From positions 62,001 to 126,000 of the forward strand of contig NZ_QJRJ01000073.1 of NCBI RefSeq assembly GCF_003254625.1: DNA of 64,000 nt, read 5' to 3'. The translations under genes were made by a program, and so were the position numbers. The notes below the pieces were generated by a model, which did no database searches, had not been told where the DNA came from, and saw only the letters and a list, made by a program, of their open reading frames with translations. How positions within the stretch are numbered: position 1 is the stretch's first letter; each line of letters starts with the position of its first letter. Positions 29,148 to 38,228 of this stretch are shown one piece after another. The DNA is from Flavobacterium ginsenosidimutans. GTDB taxonomy: Bacteria; Bacteroidota; Bacteroidia; Flavobacteriales; Flavobacteriaceae.

Positions 29148-29333
29148 ATGAAGGAAAAGGCAAGATTGAAGTCAATATTTTTATACTGTATAAATGCGGT
29201 ACGTTTCGGTTATCTGACTGCTAAGACCATCATTTTACCGCTGGCATTATTGCTGATTTTGCCAATTCTGCCTATCGGTACGATAGCTTATATACTTAGA
29301 AACCAGATTTCTTTTTCCTCTAAACAATATTAA
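29148..29333 (+). CDS. Small membrane protein, hypothetical
   Basis: 61 residues with a Lys/Arg-rich start (MKEKARLK) and a strongly hydrophobic helix (IILPLALLLILPILPIG), so a single-pass or hairpin membrane peptide. It ends 6 bp before the serine hydrolase gene and starts 28 bp after a -7-like box, which supports it being real. No family is recognised. Confidence 0.5.
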   Translation: MKEKARLKSIFLYCINAVRFGYLTAKTIILPLALLLILPILPIGTIAYILRNQISFSSKQY

Positions 29334-29339
29334 AACATT

Positions 29340-30779
29340 ATGAAAAACAGCATTTTAATTACTTTAGCGATAGCAGGAACATCATTATCTGCTCAAAATA
29401 AAACTGCTGATGTTGATAGTATCATTAAACGAGAAATGAGCGAACGAAAAATACCGGGATTGCAGATAGCAGTTGTGCAGAGCGGAAAAATTGCTTTAAA
29501 TAAATCTTATGGTGTTGCAAATATCCAAGACAATATTCCTGTAGACAGCCAAACGATTTTTGCCATTAATTCCTGTACAAAAGTTTTTACCAGCGTAGCA
29601 ATTATGCAGCTGGCTGAAGATGGAAAAATTGAACTTTCAGATCCTGTTTCTAAATATTTGGATGGCCTTCCTCCATCATGGGCATCTGTCACCATTAAAC
29701 AGTTGCTAACCCATTGTTCAGGACTACCCGATCTGCTGAAGCTGCTAGACCCATACACAGGCGGCTTGGCAGCTTTGAAAAATGAAGAAGCCATATGGGA
29801 AAAATTGAAATCCATCCCTTTGGAATTTCAGCCTGGCGAGCGGTTTAGCTATAATCAGACTAACGCATATCTTTTAGGGAAAATAATAGACAAATTTAGA
29901 GAAAAGCCATTTGCTGAAGTTTTTTCAGAAAAACAATTTGAACCGGCAGGCATGGGCAGTACTATTTTTGGAGATTCCCGTGATGTGATACCACATTTTG
30001 CACCAACCTATTTTTATAGAACAGCGTTAGATGGACAAAAATATATGGAGCAGAAAATGGTAAATAATTATTATGAATTTCCGTATTTCAGAAGAACCGC
30101 GGCTGGACTTAATAGCACCGCAAAAGACATAGCGCAGTGGGTTATTGCTTTGCAAAGCGGCAAACTCCTAAAATCCAAAGCAACTATAGAGACCATGTGG
30201 TCTCCAATTCAATTTAATAACGGTCAAAATACGCCCTGGGCATTGGGATGGGGCCTAGCAAAATTTCGCAAGCATCATAGGGCTATAGGCATGTCAGGCG
30301 GCGGTAGGGCAGCTTTTCTTATTTATCCTGACGATGACCTCGCTGTAATTGTACTGACCAATCTGGGCGGCGGTTCACCTGAAGATTATTTGGAAGAACT
30401 AGCAGCCTGCTATATCCCGGATATTCTGAATGCAGATCCATTGACTTTTTTAAGAATTAATTTACGTAAAACTGGATTTGACAGGGCAATTAAAGTTGTG
30501 AAAGAACAGATTAAAAAAGACCCTTATTTCAAACCAAATGAATTTGAATTAAACGAATGGGCATACCGAATGATGCAAAAAGGGGAAATTAAAAATGCTC
30601 TGCAGATTTTCAAATTAAATGTATTTCTATTTCCAAATAGCTGGAATGCCTATGATAGTTATGGAGAAGCTTTATTAAAGGATAACAGCAAAGAAGAAGC
30701 CATCAGAATGTATAAGAAATCCATCGAATTAAACCAAAAAAATGAAAACGGTAAAAAAATTTTAGAAACTCTAATATAA
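29340..30779 (+). CDS. Serine hydrolase (class C beta-lactamase fold) with TPR tail
   Basis: A 479-residue exported enzyme with signal peptide MKNSILITLAIAGTSLSAQ. The beta-lactamase-type catalytic domain (about 25-350) has the nucleophile in SCTK (SxxK), a Tyr motif in FSYNQTNAYLLG, and GMSGGGRAAF in place of KTG. A tail of TPR-like helices (about 390-479) follows, with EWAYRMMQKGEIKNALQIF and AYDSYGEALLKDNSKEEAIR. Such enzymes are peptidases or esterases rather than true beta-lactamases. The next gene starts 5 bp after its stop. Confidence 0.85.
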   Translation: MKNSILITLAIAGTSLSAQNKTADVDSIIKREMSERKIPGLQIAVVQSGKIALNKSYGVANIQDNIPVDSQTIFAINSCTKVFTSVAIMQLAEDGKIELSDPVSKYLDGLPPSWASVTIKQLLTHCSGLPDLLKLLDPYTGGLAALKNEEAIWEKLKSIPLEFQPGERFSYNQTNAYLLGKIIDKFREKPFAEVFSEKQFEPAGMGSTIFGDSRDVIPHFAPTYFYRTALDGQKYMEQKMVNNYYEFPYFRRTAAGLNSTAKDIAQWVIALQSGKLLKSKATIETMWSPIQFNNGQNTPWALGWGLAKFRKHHRAIGMSGGGRAAFLIYPDDDLAVIVLTNLGGGSPEDYLEELAACYIPDILNADPLTFLRINLRKTGFDRAIKVVKEQIKKDPYFKPNEFELNEWAYRMMQKGEIKNALQIFKLNVFLFPNSWNAYDSYGEALLKDNSKEEAIRMYKKSIELNQKNENGKKILETLI

Positions 30780-30784
30780 AAAAA

Positions 30785-32257
30785 ATGGCAAGACCAATTC
30801 TATCACTCATAGCTGCTTTTTTTATTGGACTGATGTCATCTGCACAAACGCAGACACCAAAATCCAATAATCAGAAGTTTTCGGCTGAAACGGTAAAAAA
30901 CACCATCGATGAACTGCAGAAAGAACTTAGCGAAAAGCATCCGGGGTTTTACAGATATACCGCCAAAACTCAATTTACCGCTTACATCGATTCAATAAAA
31001 AAAACTATTAGGGATTCGCTAACGGTATTTGAATCTTTTCAGAAACTGAAGCCAATCGTCGCAAAAATCAATTGCCTGCATACTGGCATTTCCTTACCCA
31101 AAGCATATTTAGACCAGTTGAATATGCGCCCAAATCTGTTTCCGTTCCAGCTTTACTTTTCAGAAGACAAAGCATATGTAGTTAAGAATTTTTCGGATAA
31201 TAGCGGTATTCTGCCAGGTGATGAAATCGTGCGCATCAACGGAAAAAGCATTCCCGAAATCACCGCACTGCTGTTTGCGCTCATTCCTTCTGACGGCTAT
31301 AATCAAACGCTAAAATGGAGAGCATTGAATCTGCAATTCCCAAGCTGGTACAGAAATATCGATTTAAGCGAAAATTTCAGCATTTTGGTGAATCAGAATA
31401 ATATAGAGAAAACGTACCGCACCACAGGAGCCAGATTTGATGATATTGCTAAGGATGGATTTTTAGAAGAACCGGCAAGATCGAAGCAGTTGGAATTTAA
31501 GATTGAAAACAATGTTGCTTTTCTAACGATTCATTCGTTCGCTAAAACCGACATTAAAAATTCAAATCAGGATTTTAAGAAATTTATAGACCAGGCTTTT
31601 GACGAAATTAAGAGCAGATCCATTCAGAACCTTATTGTGGATCTTCGAGACAACACGGGGGGCTCAGACTCTAATGCCGAATATTTTACCAGCCATTTTT
31701 TTGACCAGCCTTTTCGCTATTGGGATAGAATAGAAGTTACAGAAACGGTGGCGAAAGAAATAAAAGGCTTATCGCTAAAGCTTTTTTATAGAAAACCCGT
31801 AGAAAAAAACGGCATTTGGCTGTGGCAAAAAGCAAAACATACACCAGAATTCGATTATTACGAAATGCAAAAACCTGTAAAAAATAATTACGGAGGCAAA
31901 ACTTATATTCTGATTAACGGATTTTGCATGTCCTCATGCGCAGATGTTGCAGCAATATTGTCCCATAACAGAAAAGCAGCATTTATAGGTCAGGAAACCG
32001 GTGGCGGCTATCAGGGAAATAATAGCGGAATGCTGCCTGTGAGTCTGGTGCAGCCATTTGGATTTGCACTCACCGTTCCATTGCAAAAATATACCAATGC
32101 CGTGGATTCATCCGTCAATTTTGGACACGGCACAATGCCTGATTACAAAACTGAGCCTAATTCTAACAATGTTTTGAATAATATTGATAAAGAAATGCAG
32201 ACTGCACTGGACTTAATATTTGGTGCAGAATCAGTGCAGCATGGTTTAAGAAATTAA
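30785..32257 (+). CDS. S41-family peptidase
   Basis: A 490-residue exported protease related to tail-specific/C-terminal processing peptidases. It has a signal peptide (LSLIAAFFIGLMSSAQ), a PDZ-like loop GDEIVRINGKSI (about 150), LIVDLRDNTGGSDSNA, and the catalytic serine in FCMSSCADVAAIL followed by IGQETGGGYQGN. It probably degrades peptides in the periplasm. It is co-transcribed with the serine hydrolase. Confidence 0.87.
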   Translation: MARPILSLIAAFFIGLMSSAQTQTPKSNNQKFSAETVKNTIDELQKELSEKHPGFYRYTAKTQFTAYIDSIKKTIRDSLTVFESFQKLKPIVAKINCLHTGISLPKAYLDQLNMRPNLFPFQLYFSEDKAYVVKNFSDNSGILPGDEIVRINGKSIPEITALLFALIPSDGYNQTLKWRALNLQFPSWYRNIDLSENFSILVNQNNIEKTYRTTGARFDDIAKDGFLEEPARSKQLEFKIENNVAFLTIHSFAKTDIKNSNQDFKKFIDQAFDEIKSRSIQNLIVDLRDNTGGSDSNAEYFTSHFFDQPFRYWDRIEVTETVAKEIKGLSLKLFYRKPVEKNGIWLWQKAKHTPEFDYYEMQKPVKNNYGGKTYILINGFCMSSCADVAAILSHNRKAAFIGQETGGGYQGNNSGMLPVSLVQPFGFALTVPLQKYTNAVDSSVNFGHGTMPDYKTEPNSNNVLNNIDKEMQTALDLIFGAESVQHGLRN

Positions 32258-32544
32258 AAAACTGGAGCTGCCTCCAATCTACCACAAAAAGCCAAGGCGA
32301 CTTTAAAGATTATTGAGCAATTTAAACTTTATCGCAGAATCATGGCAAAGCAGGTTTTGAAAAACACAAAAAGCCTTCAAAATCAACGATTGATAATTTA
32401 TCAAACCGAAAAAGATTAAGTAAAGCCGATCAAAAATAAAATACGCTATTAATACTAGAAATAGAAAGAAACGATTTAATCTTACTTTAATACAAGTAAG
32501 ATTACTTTTTATTAAATTGCAAAAACAAAACTTATATCGACTTT
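32258..32544. other. Intergenic region with an unrecognised open remnant
   Basis: 287 bp. The frame opened after the S41 stop reads KTGAASNLPQKAKATLKIIE on to a stop near 32418 without a proper start. The part near 32316-32380 resembles 25329-25395 at the DNA level (GCAGAATC-TGGC and GTTTT-GAAAAA). No terminator is clear. Confidence 0.4.
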
Positions 32545-33351
32545 ATGAAAGCTTTAAGTACTGGGCAATTTTTTGGTGAGACTAACAGTCTTATTGTTCT
32601 AGATGGACTTACCATTACTGATACAGAATATACCCACGAAAAAGTAGACTGGCATTACCACGAAAAGCCTTACTTCACTTTTATCCTGCAAGGCAGAGTT
32701 TTGGAAGGAAACAAAAAAGAAATTTATCAGTGCTCACAGGGAAGTCTTCTTTTCCATAACTGGGATGATGCGCATTATAATATAAAACCTCCTGGATTTA
32801 CCCGTGGTTTTCATATCGAAATAAATCAGGACTGGTTTAAAAATTACAGCTTAAAAACCGAACAGGTCCAAGGCAGCATTTCAATTAAAAATACTGGCAT
32901 ACAGCTATTATTTTACAAAATTTTCAAGGAAAGCAAATTAGATGACAGCGTAAGCAATTTGACTATAAATACTTTATTGATTGAAGTATTGGAGAAAATT
33001 GATTCGAAATATAAAACTGAAGATAAATTTATTCCGCATTGGGCAAAAACTCTAAAAGAAATTCTTCATGAGCAAAACCTGAATGATTTTTCTCTTCCGT
33101 GTTTAGCAAAACTCTTAGATATACATCCTGTACATCTCTCCCGATGTTTTCCAAAGTATTTTGGATGTTCCTTAGGCGAATACATCCGTAAAATCAAAAT
33201 AAAAAAATCAATCGGCATGCTGTCAGACAATCGCAGTTCGCTTGCAGAAATTGCTCTTGAAGCTGGTTTTTCCGACCAAAGCCATTTCAACAGATGTTTT
33301 AAAGAAAACATAGGAACAACTCCTATGAATTTTAGAAATCTGCTTTTATGA
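32545..33351 (+). CDS. AraC-family transcriptional regulator
   Basis: A 268-residue regulator with an N-terminal cupin (DWHYHEKPYFTFILQGRV, GSLLFHNWDDAHY) and a C-terminal AraC domain (LAKLLDIHPVHLSRCFPKYF; second HTH EIALEAGFSDQSHFNRCF). It lies between the S41 operon and a second serine hydrolase, so it may regulate either. The histidine-rich cupin motif suggests a metal- or ligand-binding sensor. Effector is unknown. Confidence 0.9.
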   Translation: MKALSTGQFFGETNSLIVLDGLTITDTEYTHEKVDWHYHEKPYFTFILQGRVLEGNKKEIYQCSQGSLLFHNWDDAHYNIKPPGFTRGFHIEINQDWFKNYSLKTEQVQGSISIKNTGIQLLFYKIFKESKLDDSVSNLTINTLLIEVLEKIDSKYKTEDKFIPHWAKTLKEILHEQNLNDFSLPCLAKLLDIHPVHLSRCFPKYFGCSLGEYIRKIKIKKSIGMLSDNRSSLAEIALEAGFSDQSHFNRCFKENIGTTPMNFRNLLL

Positions 33352-33469
33352 ATATCAATTGCCTGCGCAAAAATCACCCATAATCTGACTGTCGGGCAGC
33401 ATCTTAAAAATTTTCATGAAAAATAACTCTCATGTTAATTTTATTCTATACTGGTGTTTTACCCATCAT

Positions 33470-33477
33470 TAGTTTTG
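33470..33477 (+). promoter_or_regulatory. -7 box upstream of the second serine hydrolase
   Basis: TAGTTTTG, a perfect TAnnTTTG, 23 bp before the ATG. No matching -33 box is obvious, which leaves room for activation by the AraC protein upstream. Confidence 0.45.
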
Positions 33478-33500
33478 TTAAATAACTTAAAGACATAACC

Positions 33501-35162
33501 ATGAGATTATTACTAACTGGAATTTTACATTTACTGGCTGGAATAGGCATTTTGACTGCACAGAACATCGTGAAGCCAGATGAACCAATGAGTCCGCTTC
33601 AGACAAAATATGCCGGAAAAATTGTTTTCCTTAATGCTCAATACCCAATAGAACAGCTTACCGAAGATAAATTTCTTACAGCGTTTGAATTTAAAGAAGG
33701 TAGCACCCTTGATGCACGCCTCTTTCTAAAAAATTCACTGACCAACTATCTGCATGAATTAAATAGTAGTCTAACAGCCGAACAATTGCTTAAAAACGGA
33801 AATTTTCAGTTTACATTTTATGTTGATGGAAAATCAATCTATACAGAAAATTTAAACACGGGAGCTGGAACCTCCAAAGGCAAAAACCAATGGATAACTT
33901 TAAGAATTCCTTTAATAAGCCCAACCAATGAAGACAGCTGGGGACGTTATTTATGGTCTCGATTTTATTATGCTAATGGCGGAGAAGACGCTGTTTTTGG
34001 CGGGAAGCATCTCTTAAAAATAGAAATCCGTCCCTATATAAAAACTGATAGTGGCATTAAAACCGGAACTATTATAGCTGAAGGCCAGATTCATTTTGAG
34101 CAGCCCGCAATTCAGTTAACCGAAAAACAAATAGCCATACAGCCTATTGAAACTGGAAGCGGATGGAGCATTTCTAATGACGGGTTTGATAAAAGACTAA
34201 TTAAAGAACTGAATACAAGAATACTGCAGAAACGTTTTAAAGAAATAACAAGCGTGGCAGTTATAAAAAATGGAAAACTTTTACTGGAAGAATATTTTAA
34301 TGGAACCAATAGAAAAAGTCTTCATGATACCCGTTCTGTGGGCAAATCGTTTGCTTCTACAATGACTGGAATAGCAATTCAAGAAGGATATCTAAAAAAT
34401 GAAAATCAGTCATTAAGCCAGTTTTACAATCTTAAGGATTATTCCAATTATACAGCTTCAAAAGACAGCATTAAAATAAAAGATCTTCTTACAATGAGTT
34501 CTTCTTTTGAAGGCTCAGATCAGGACTGGAATTCTCCTGGAAATGAAGAAAATATGTATCCTACAGACAATTGGGTAAAATTTGCGTTGGACCTTCCGAT
34601 AGATAAAAACAAAAAAAACGCAAAGCAATGGGATTATTTTACAGCAGGAGTTGTTGTAATTGGCGATATTCTAAATCAAAAAGTGCCACAAGGGCTTGAA
34701 TCTTATGCAGATAAAAAACTTTTTAAGCCATTGGAAATCACCCATTATCAATGGCAGTACACTCCGCAAAAAGTTGCCAATACAGCTGGCGGATTAGGAC
34801 TGGAAACTCTCGGTCTTGCCAAATACGGCCAACTCTACCAGAACAAAGGAAAATGGAAGGGAAAACAATTGCTATCTTCATCTTGGGTCAAAAAAACATT
34901 TACCAATTATTTCCCAGAAGATCAAAACTTAAGTGGGTACGGATATCTTTTCTGGAGAGAAAAATTTGAAATAGAAGGCAAAAGCTATGAAGCTTATCTA
35001 TGCAGCGGCAATGGAGGAAATAAAGTCTATATTTTTCAAAACCTGCCTTTGGTTATTGTTCTTACATCTACAGCCTACAATCAGCCTTATGCACACAAGC
35101 AGGCTTCGCAGATTGTAACTAATTATCTTCTTCCTGCCGTTCTTAATTCAAAAACACATTAA
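33501..35162 (+). CDS. Serine hydrolase (beta-lactamase fold) with N-terminal extension
   Basis: A 553-residue exported enzyme. A signal peptide (LLTGILHLLAGIGILTAQ) is followed by a domain of about 200 residues of unknown type (DARLFLKNSLTNYLHEL, FTFYVDGKSIYTE). Then comes a beta-lactamase-type domain with the nucleophile in SVGKSF (SxxK) and KNAKQWDYFTAGVVVIGDIL as the Tyr region. The C-terminal YLCSGNGGNKVYIF replaces KTG. It is not close to antibiotic beta-lactamases. It lies downstream of an AraC regulator. Confidence 0.8.
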   Translation: MRLLLTGILHLLAGIGILTAQNIVKPDEPMSPLQTKYAGKIVFLNAQYPIEQLTEDKFLTAFEFKEGSTLDARLFLKNSLTNYLHELNSSLTAEQLLKNGNFQFTFYVDGKSIYTENLNTGAGTSKGKNQWITLRIPLISPTNEDSWGRYLWSRFYYANGGEDAVFGGKHLLKIEIRPYIKTDSGIKTGTIIAEGQIHFEQPAIQLTEKQIAIQPIETGSGWSISNDGFDKRLIKELNTRILQKRFKEITSVAVIKNGKLLLEEYFNGTNRKSLHDTRSVGKSFASTMTGIAIQEGYLKNENQSLSQFYNLKDYSNYTASKDSIKIKDLLTMSSSFEGSDQDWNSPGNEENMYPTDNWVKFALDLPIDKNKKNAKQWDYFTAGVVVIGDILNQKVPQGLESYADKKLFKPLEITHYQWQYTPQKVANTAGGLGLETLGLAKYGQLYQNKGKWKGKQLLSSSWVKKTFTNYFPEDQNLSGYGYLFWREKFEIEGKSYEAYLCSGNGGNKVYIFQNLPLVIVLTSTAYNQPYAHKQASQIVTNYLLPAVLNSKTH

Positions 35163-35163
35163 A

Positions 35164-35301
35164 GTTGCTGCTTATTATGACGAGGCTCTCAAAATACGAA
35201 CTCCTTATGCACTAACTGAGTATAAAGCTGCGGGAGTTTATGCTCTTAAAAAAAACTCTGACAAATCATTTTATTGCCTCTAAACTGCACTTCAGCTTTG
35301 T
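35164..35301 (+). pseudogene. Fragment resembling a TPR-like C-terminus
   Basis: In a frame offset from the serine hydrolase, the sequence reads YYDEALKIRTPYALTEYKAA then GVYALKKNSDKSFYCL, a TAA stop, and TALQL. The pattern (YY-EA-KI, A-A-VYAL, DK-F-L--ALQL) is that of the terminal TPR unit in many Bacteroidota proteins. It has no start and an internal stop, so it is a degraded end of a lost gene. Confidence 0.5.
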
Positions 35302-35537
35302 GAATATAAATGCCGTCCTACCTCCCAATTCCAAACAGGGCGCATTTTTCCCGTGCATAAAAAGATCTGACAATTCTTGATGCATCATCCCTAAATAGGT
35401 TCTCTAATAAGCTTCCCAAACCAGAAGGCCTAAGTCATGCCTTTAAAAGATTTGCATTCATAAGCAGACTAAAAGAAAACAGTATAAAAAGAAAACAGCC
35501 ATAAACCAACTAGCATATAAAAAATTATAAAATAAAA

Positions 35538-35564
35538 AAAACAGCCCGAAGGCTGTTTTTTTTA
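35538..35564. terminator. Hairpin terminator
   Basis: AAAACAGCC / GGCTGTTTT with a CGAA tetraloop and a T-run. Orientation fits a plus-strand transcript ending after the 33.5-35.2 kb gene. Confidence 0.75.
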
Positions 35565-35654
35565 TTATAAATCATTGATAATCTGTAAATGTTTGATGCA
35601 ATAATTGACTACCAACACATCTGACACATTACCTAAAAAAGCAGTAAAAACAAG

Positions 35655-35677
35655 AAAACCCGCAAAATAGCGGGTTT
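35655..35677 (-). terminator. Terminator of the tRNA cluster
   Basis: An 8-bp stem AAACCCGC / GCGGGTTT with loop AAAATA, 7 bp past the 3' end of tRNA-Arg on the minus strand. Confidence 0.75.
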
Positions 35678-35683
35678 CACAAG

Positions 35684-35757
<74 letters not shown>

Positions 35758-35773
35758 ATTATTTCAATTGTAG

Positions 35774-35848
35774 TCGGGGTGGCAGGATTCGAACCTGCGG
35801 CCTCCTGCTCCCAAAGCAGGCGCGATAACCGGGCTACGCTACACCCCG
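35774..35848 (-). tRNA. tRNA-Pro (TGG)
   Basis: On the minus strand it begins CGGGGTGTAGCGTAGCCCGG. The anticodon loop in CCTGCTTTGGGAGCAGG carries TGG, the T-arm is GCAGGTTCGAATCCTGC, and the acceptor is CGGGGTG / CACCCCG. It is 75 nt with no encoded CCA. The middle gene of the cluster. Confidence 0.97.
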
Positions 35849-35862
35849 AGGCAAAATTTAAG

Positions 35863-35946
35863 CGGAGAGACAGGGACTCGAACCCTGGCGACGGTTACCC
35901 GTCGACAGATTAGCAATCTGCTCCATTACCGCTCTGGCACCTCTCC
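35863..35946 (-). tRNA. tRNA-Ser (GCT)
   Basis: On the minus strand it begins GGAGAGGTGCCAGAGCGGTA. The anticodon is GCT in CAGATTGCTAATCTG. A class II long variable arm (CGACGGGTAACCGTCG) precedes the T-arm CAGGGTTCGAGTCCCTG. It is 84 nt and is the first gene of the cluster. Confidence 0.97.
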
Positions 35947-35978
35947 TTGCTCAAGGAATTGCTTCCGTTTTGCGAGTG

Positions 35979-36009
35979 CAAATGTATAACATCATTCCTT
36001 TTCTCACAA
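35979..36009 (-). promoter_or_regulatory. Promoter of the tRNA cluster
   Basis: On the minus strand, TTG (36009-36007), 20 bp, then TACATTTG (35986-35979), a perfect Bacteroidota-type promoter. It lies 32 bp before tRNA-Ser. Confidence 0.75.
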
Positions 36010-36129
36010 GCTTTTTTTTGAGTTTTTTTAGTTTTTTTTCATCTTTTTTCAAAACCACTTCACAATCAAACAAATAGAATTAACAAAAATTTGACCTTAA
36101 ATTTAAAATCACCCCTATTCAATACAAAA

Positions 36130-36160
36130 TTTGAATTTATTCAAATAAAGAGTAAATTTG
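36130..36160 (+). promoter_or_regulatory. Promoter of the thiolase gene
   Basis: TTTG at 36130-36133, 19 bp, TAAATTTG at 36153-36160. Both boxes are perfect and the spacing is ideal. It leaves a leader of about 20 nt before the ATG at 36186. Confidence 0.85.
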
Positions 36161-36185
36161 CTTACTAACTATTATTAAACAGAAA

Positions 36186-37364
36186 ATGAACAAAAGAGTT
36201 GTTATCGTTTCTGCCGTTAGAACACCTATCGGAAGTTTCATGGGCGGGTTATCTAGTGTACCTGCACCAAAATTAGGCGCTGCTGCTATAAAAGGAGCCC
36301 TTTCAAAAATTAACCTTGACCCAAAATTAGTCGATGAAGTTTTCATGGGGAATGTAATCCAGGCGGGTGTTGGACAAGCGCCAGCGCGTCAGGCTGCATT
36401 ATTTGCCGGATTATCAGAAGAAGTTGCTGCTACAACAGTAAACAAAGTATGTGCTTCTGGAATGAAAGCCGTAATGTTTGCTGCTCAAGCAATCGCATGC
36501 GGTGACGCTGAAATTGTTGTAGCAGGCGGAATGGAAAGCATGAGTTTGATTCCTCACTATGTGCAAATGCGTGCTGGAAACAAATTTGGCCCAGCAACTA
36601 TGCTTGACGGAATGCAAAAAGATGGTTTGACAGATGCTTACGACAACAACGCAATGGGAGTTTGTGCTGATTTATGTGCAACTGAATACAACATCAGCCG
36701 TGAAGAGCAAGATGCTTTCGCTATTCAATCTTATGAAAGAAGTGCTAAAGCTTGGGATGCCGGGAAATTCGATAACGAAGTTGTTCCTGTTGAAGTACCG
36801 CAAAGACGCGGTGAGCCAATTATCTTTTCAAAAGACGAAGAGTACACTAATGTTAAGTTAGATAAAATCCCTTCTTTAAGCGCTGTTTTTACAAAAGACG
36901 GAACTGTAACTGCTGCAAATGCTTCAACCATCAACGACGGAGCTGCTGCTTTAGTTTTAATGTCTGAAGAAAAAGCAAACGAATTAGGAATAAAACCTCT
37001 TGCTTACATAAAAGGATATGCAGATGCCGCTCAAGAACCTAAATGGTTTACTACAAGTCCAGCAAAAGCACTTCCAAAAGCTTTAAATAAAGCGGGAATT
37101 TCAATCTCAGATGTAGATTATTTCGAATTCAACGAAGCTTTCTCTGTGGTTGGATTAGCCAATTCAAAAATATTAAACCTTGATAACAATAAAGTTAACG
37201 TAAACGGTGGAGCTGTTTCACTTGGACATCCGCTGGGTTGTTCAGGAGCTAGAATTATTGTAACTTTACTAAATGTCTTAGAGCAAAACAATGCTAAAAC
37301 AGGAGCTGCTGCAATTTGCAATGGCGGTGGTGGTGCATCTGCAATTGTTATCGAGAGAGCTTAA
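36186..37364 (+). CDS. atoB: Acetyl-CoA C-acetyltransferase (thiolase II)
   Basis: A 392-residue thiolase that condenses two acetyl-CoA, or cleaves acetoacetyl-CoA, in fatty acid or ketone metabolism. The nucleophilic Cys is in NKVCASGMKAV (about residue 88). FNEAFSV supplies the His/Asn region, GGAVSLGHPLGCSGARI contains the second His, and the second catalytic Cys is in ICNGGGGASA. It is expressed from a strong promoter and ends in a hairpin terminator, so it is a single-gene unit. Confidence 0.93.
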   Translation: MNKRVVIVSAVRTPIGSFMGGLSSVPAPKLGAAAIKGALSKINLDPKLVDEVFMGNVIQAGVGQAPARQAALFAGLSEEVAATTVNKVCASGMKAVMFAAQAIACGDAEIVVAGGMESMSLIPHYVQMRAGNKFGPATMLDGMQKDGLTDAYDNNAMGVCADLCATEYNISREEQDAFAIQSYERSAKAWDAGKFDNEVVPVEVPQRRGEPIIFSKDEEYTNVKLDKIPSLSAVFTKDGTVTAANASTINDGAAALVLMSEEKANELGIKPLAYIKGYADAAQEPKWFTTSPAKALPKALNKAGISISDVDYFEFNEAFSVVGLANSKILNLDNNKVNVNGGAVSLGHPLGCSGARIIVTLLNVLEQNNAKTGAAAICNGGGGASAIVIERA

Positions 37365-37380
37365 AACAATATCACAAAAA

Positions 37381-37412
37381 ATCAGGAGTTATAAATTGCA
37401 ACTCCTGATTTT
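37381..37412 (+). terminator. Terminator after thiolase
   Basis: A 10-bp stem ATCAGGAGTT / AACTCCTGAT with a 9-nt loop and T-rich tail, 17 bp past the stop codon. Confidence 0.8.
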
Positions 37413-37432
37413 CAACTTATAATTTTCCTTAA

Positions 37433-38194
37433 ATGTTCGGAATTTGCAATCTTGCCATAGTACCCGTTCGATCTGAACCAAGTGACAGAAGTGAAATAGT
37501 TACACAACTTTTGTTTGGAGAGCACATCGAAATTTTAGAACGCCATAATCAATGGGCTAAAATCAGAATTCAATTTGATGATTACGAAGGCTGGGTAGAT
37601 TCCAAACAATATCAGGTTATCACCGAACAGCAATTTAATCAGTTAAGCAAAGAAGCCATTATCTTAAATGCCGATTTAATTGATTATATCACTGCTCCAG
37701 ATAATTTATTGCTTCCAATTCCGCTTGGAGCTTCATTATCATTTTTAAATAATAGCGAAATCAATACTTCAAACTTTGATTTTGAAGGAACCAAAACCAG
37801 TGGTGTCAAACCTAAAAGTGCTTTAATAAAGACTGCTTTTATGTATTTGAATGCACCGTATTTATGGGGCGGAAAAACACCTTTCGGAATTGATTGTTCC
37901 GGATTCACTCAAATGGTTTATAAATTAAACGGCTATAAAATTCATCGCGATGCTTCTCAGCAAGCACTTGAAGGCGATCCTTTAAGTTTTATTGAAGAAA
38001 GTGAAGCGGGCGATTTAGCTTTCTTTGATAATGACGAAGGAAATATTACGCACGTTGGTATTATAATGGAAAACAATTACATTATTCACGCAAGTGGAAA
38101 AGTTCGTATTGATCGTTTAGACCATACCGGAATTTATAATCCTGAATTAAAAAAACACACCCATAAACTTCGTGTAATCAAGAAGATTATCTAG
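37433..38194 (+). CDS. NlpC/P60 (C40) peptidase with SH3-like domain
   Basis: A 253-residue cell-wall endopeptidase. The first 70 residues form a bacterial SH3 domain (VPVRSEPSDRSEIVTQLLFG, KIRIQFDDYEGWV). The C40 domain has the catalytic Cys in GIDCSGFTQMVYK, the His in NITHVGIIMENNYIIHASG, and the HRDASQQA motif. It cleaves peptidoglycan stem peptides. No signal peptide is evident, as in many flavobacterial relatives, so it may act on recycled muropeptides in the cytosol or be exported another way. Confidence 0.88.
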   Translation: MFGICNLAIVPVRSEPSDRSEIVTQLLFGEHIEILERHNQWAKIRIQFDDYEGWVDSKQYQVITEQQFNQLSKEAIILNADLIDYITAPDNLLLPIPLGASLSFLNNSEINTSNFDFEGTKTSGVKPKSALIKTAFMYLNAPYLWGGKTPFGIDCSGFTQMVYKLNGYKIHRDASQQALEGDPLSFIEESEAGDLAFFDNDEGNITHVGIIMENNYIIHASGKVRIDRLDHTGIYNPELKKHTHKLRVIKKII

Positions 38195-38228
38195 TTTCTC
38201 TTTTCCTTTAAACCCCATAAAAAGCAAA

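Larger units (their letters stand above)
35163..35682. other. Gene-poor region with a TPR-like remnant
   Basis: 520 bp before the tRNA cluster. It begins with a broken coding remnant (separate entry) and ends with two hairpins. Between about 35310 and 35530 I see nothing beyond AT-rich sequence. Confidence 0.5.

Noticed and set aside
29340..35162. The two serine hydrolases as beta-lactamase resistance genes
   Set aside because: They have the SxxK fold signature, but the other motifs, the extra domains and their length fit peptidase/esterase relatives rather than resistance enzymes.
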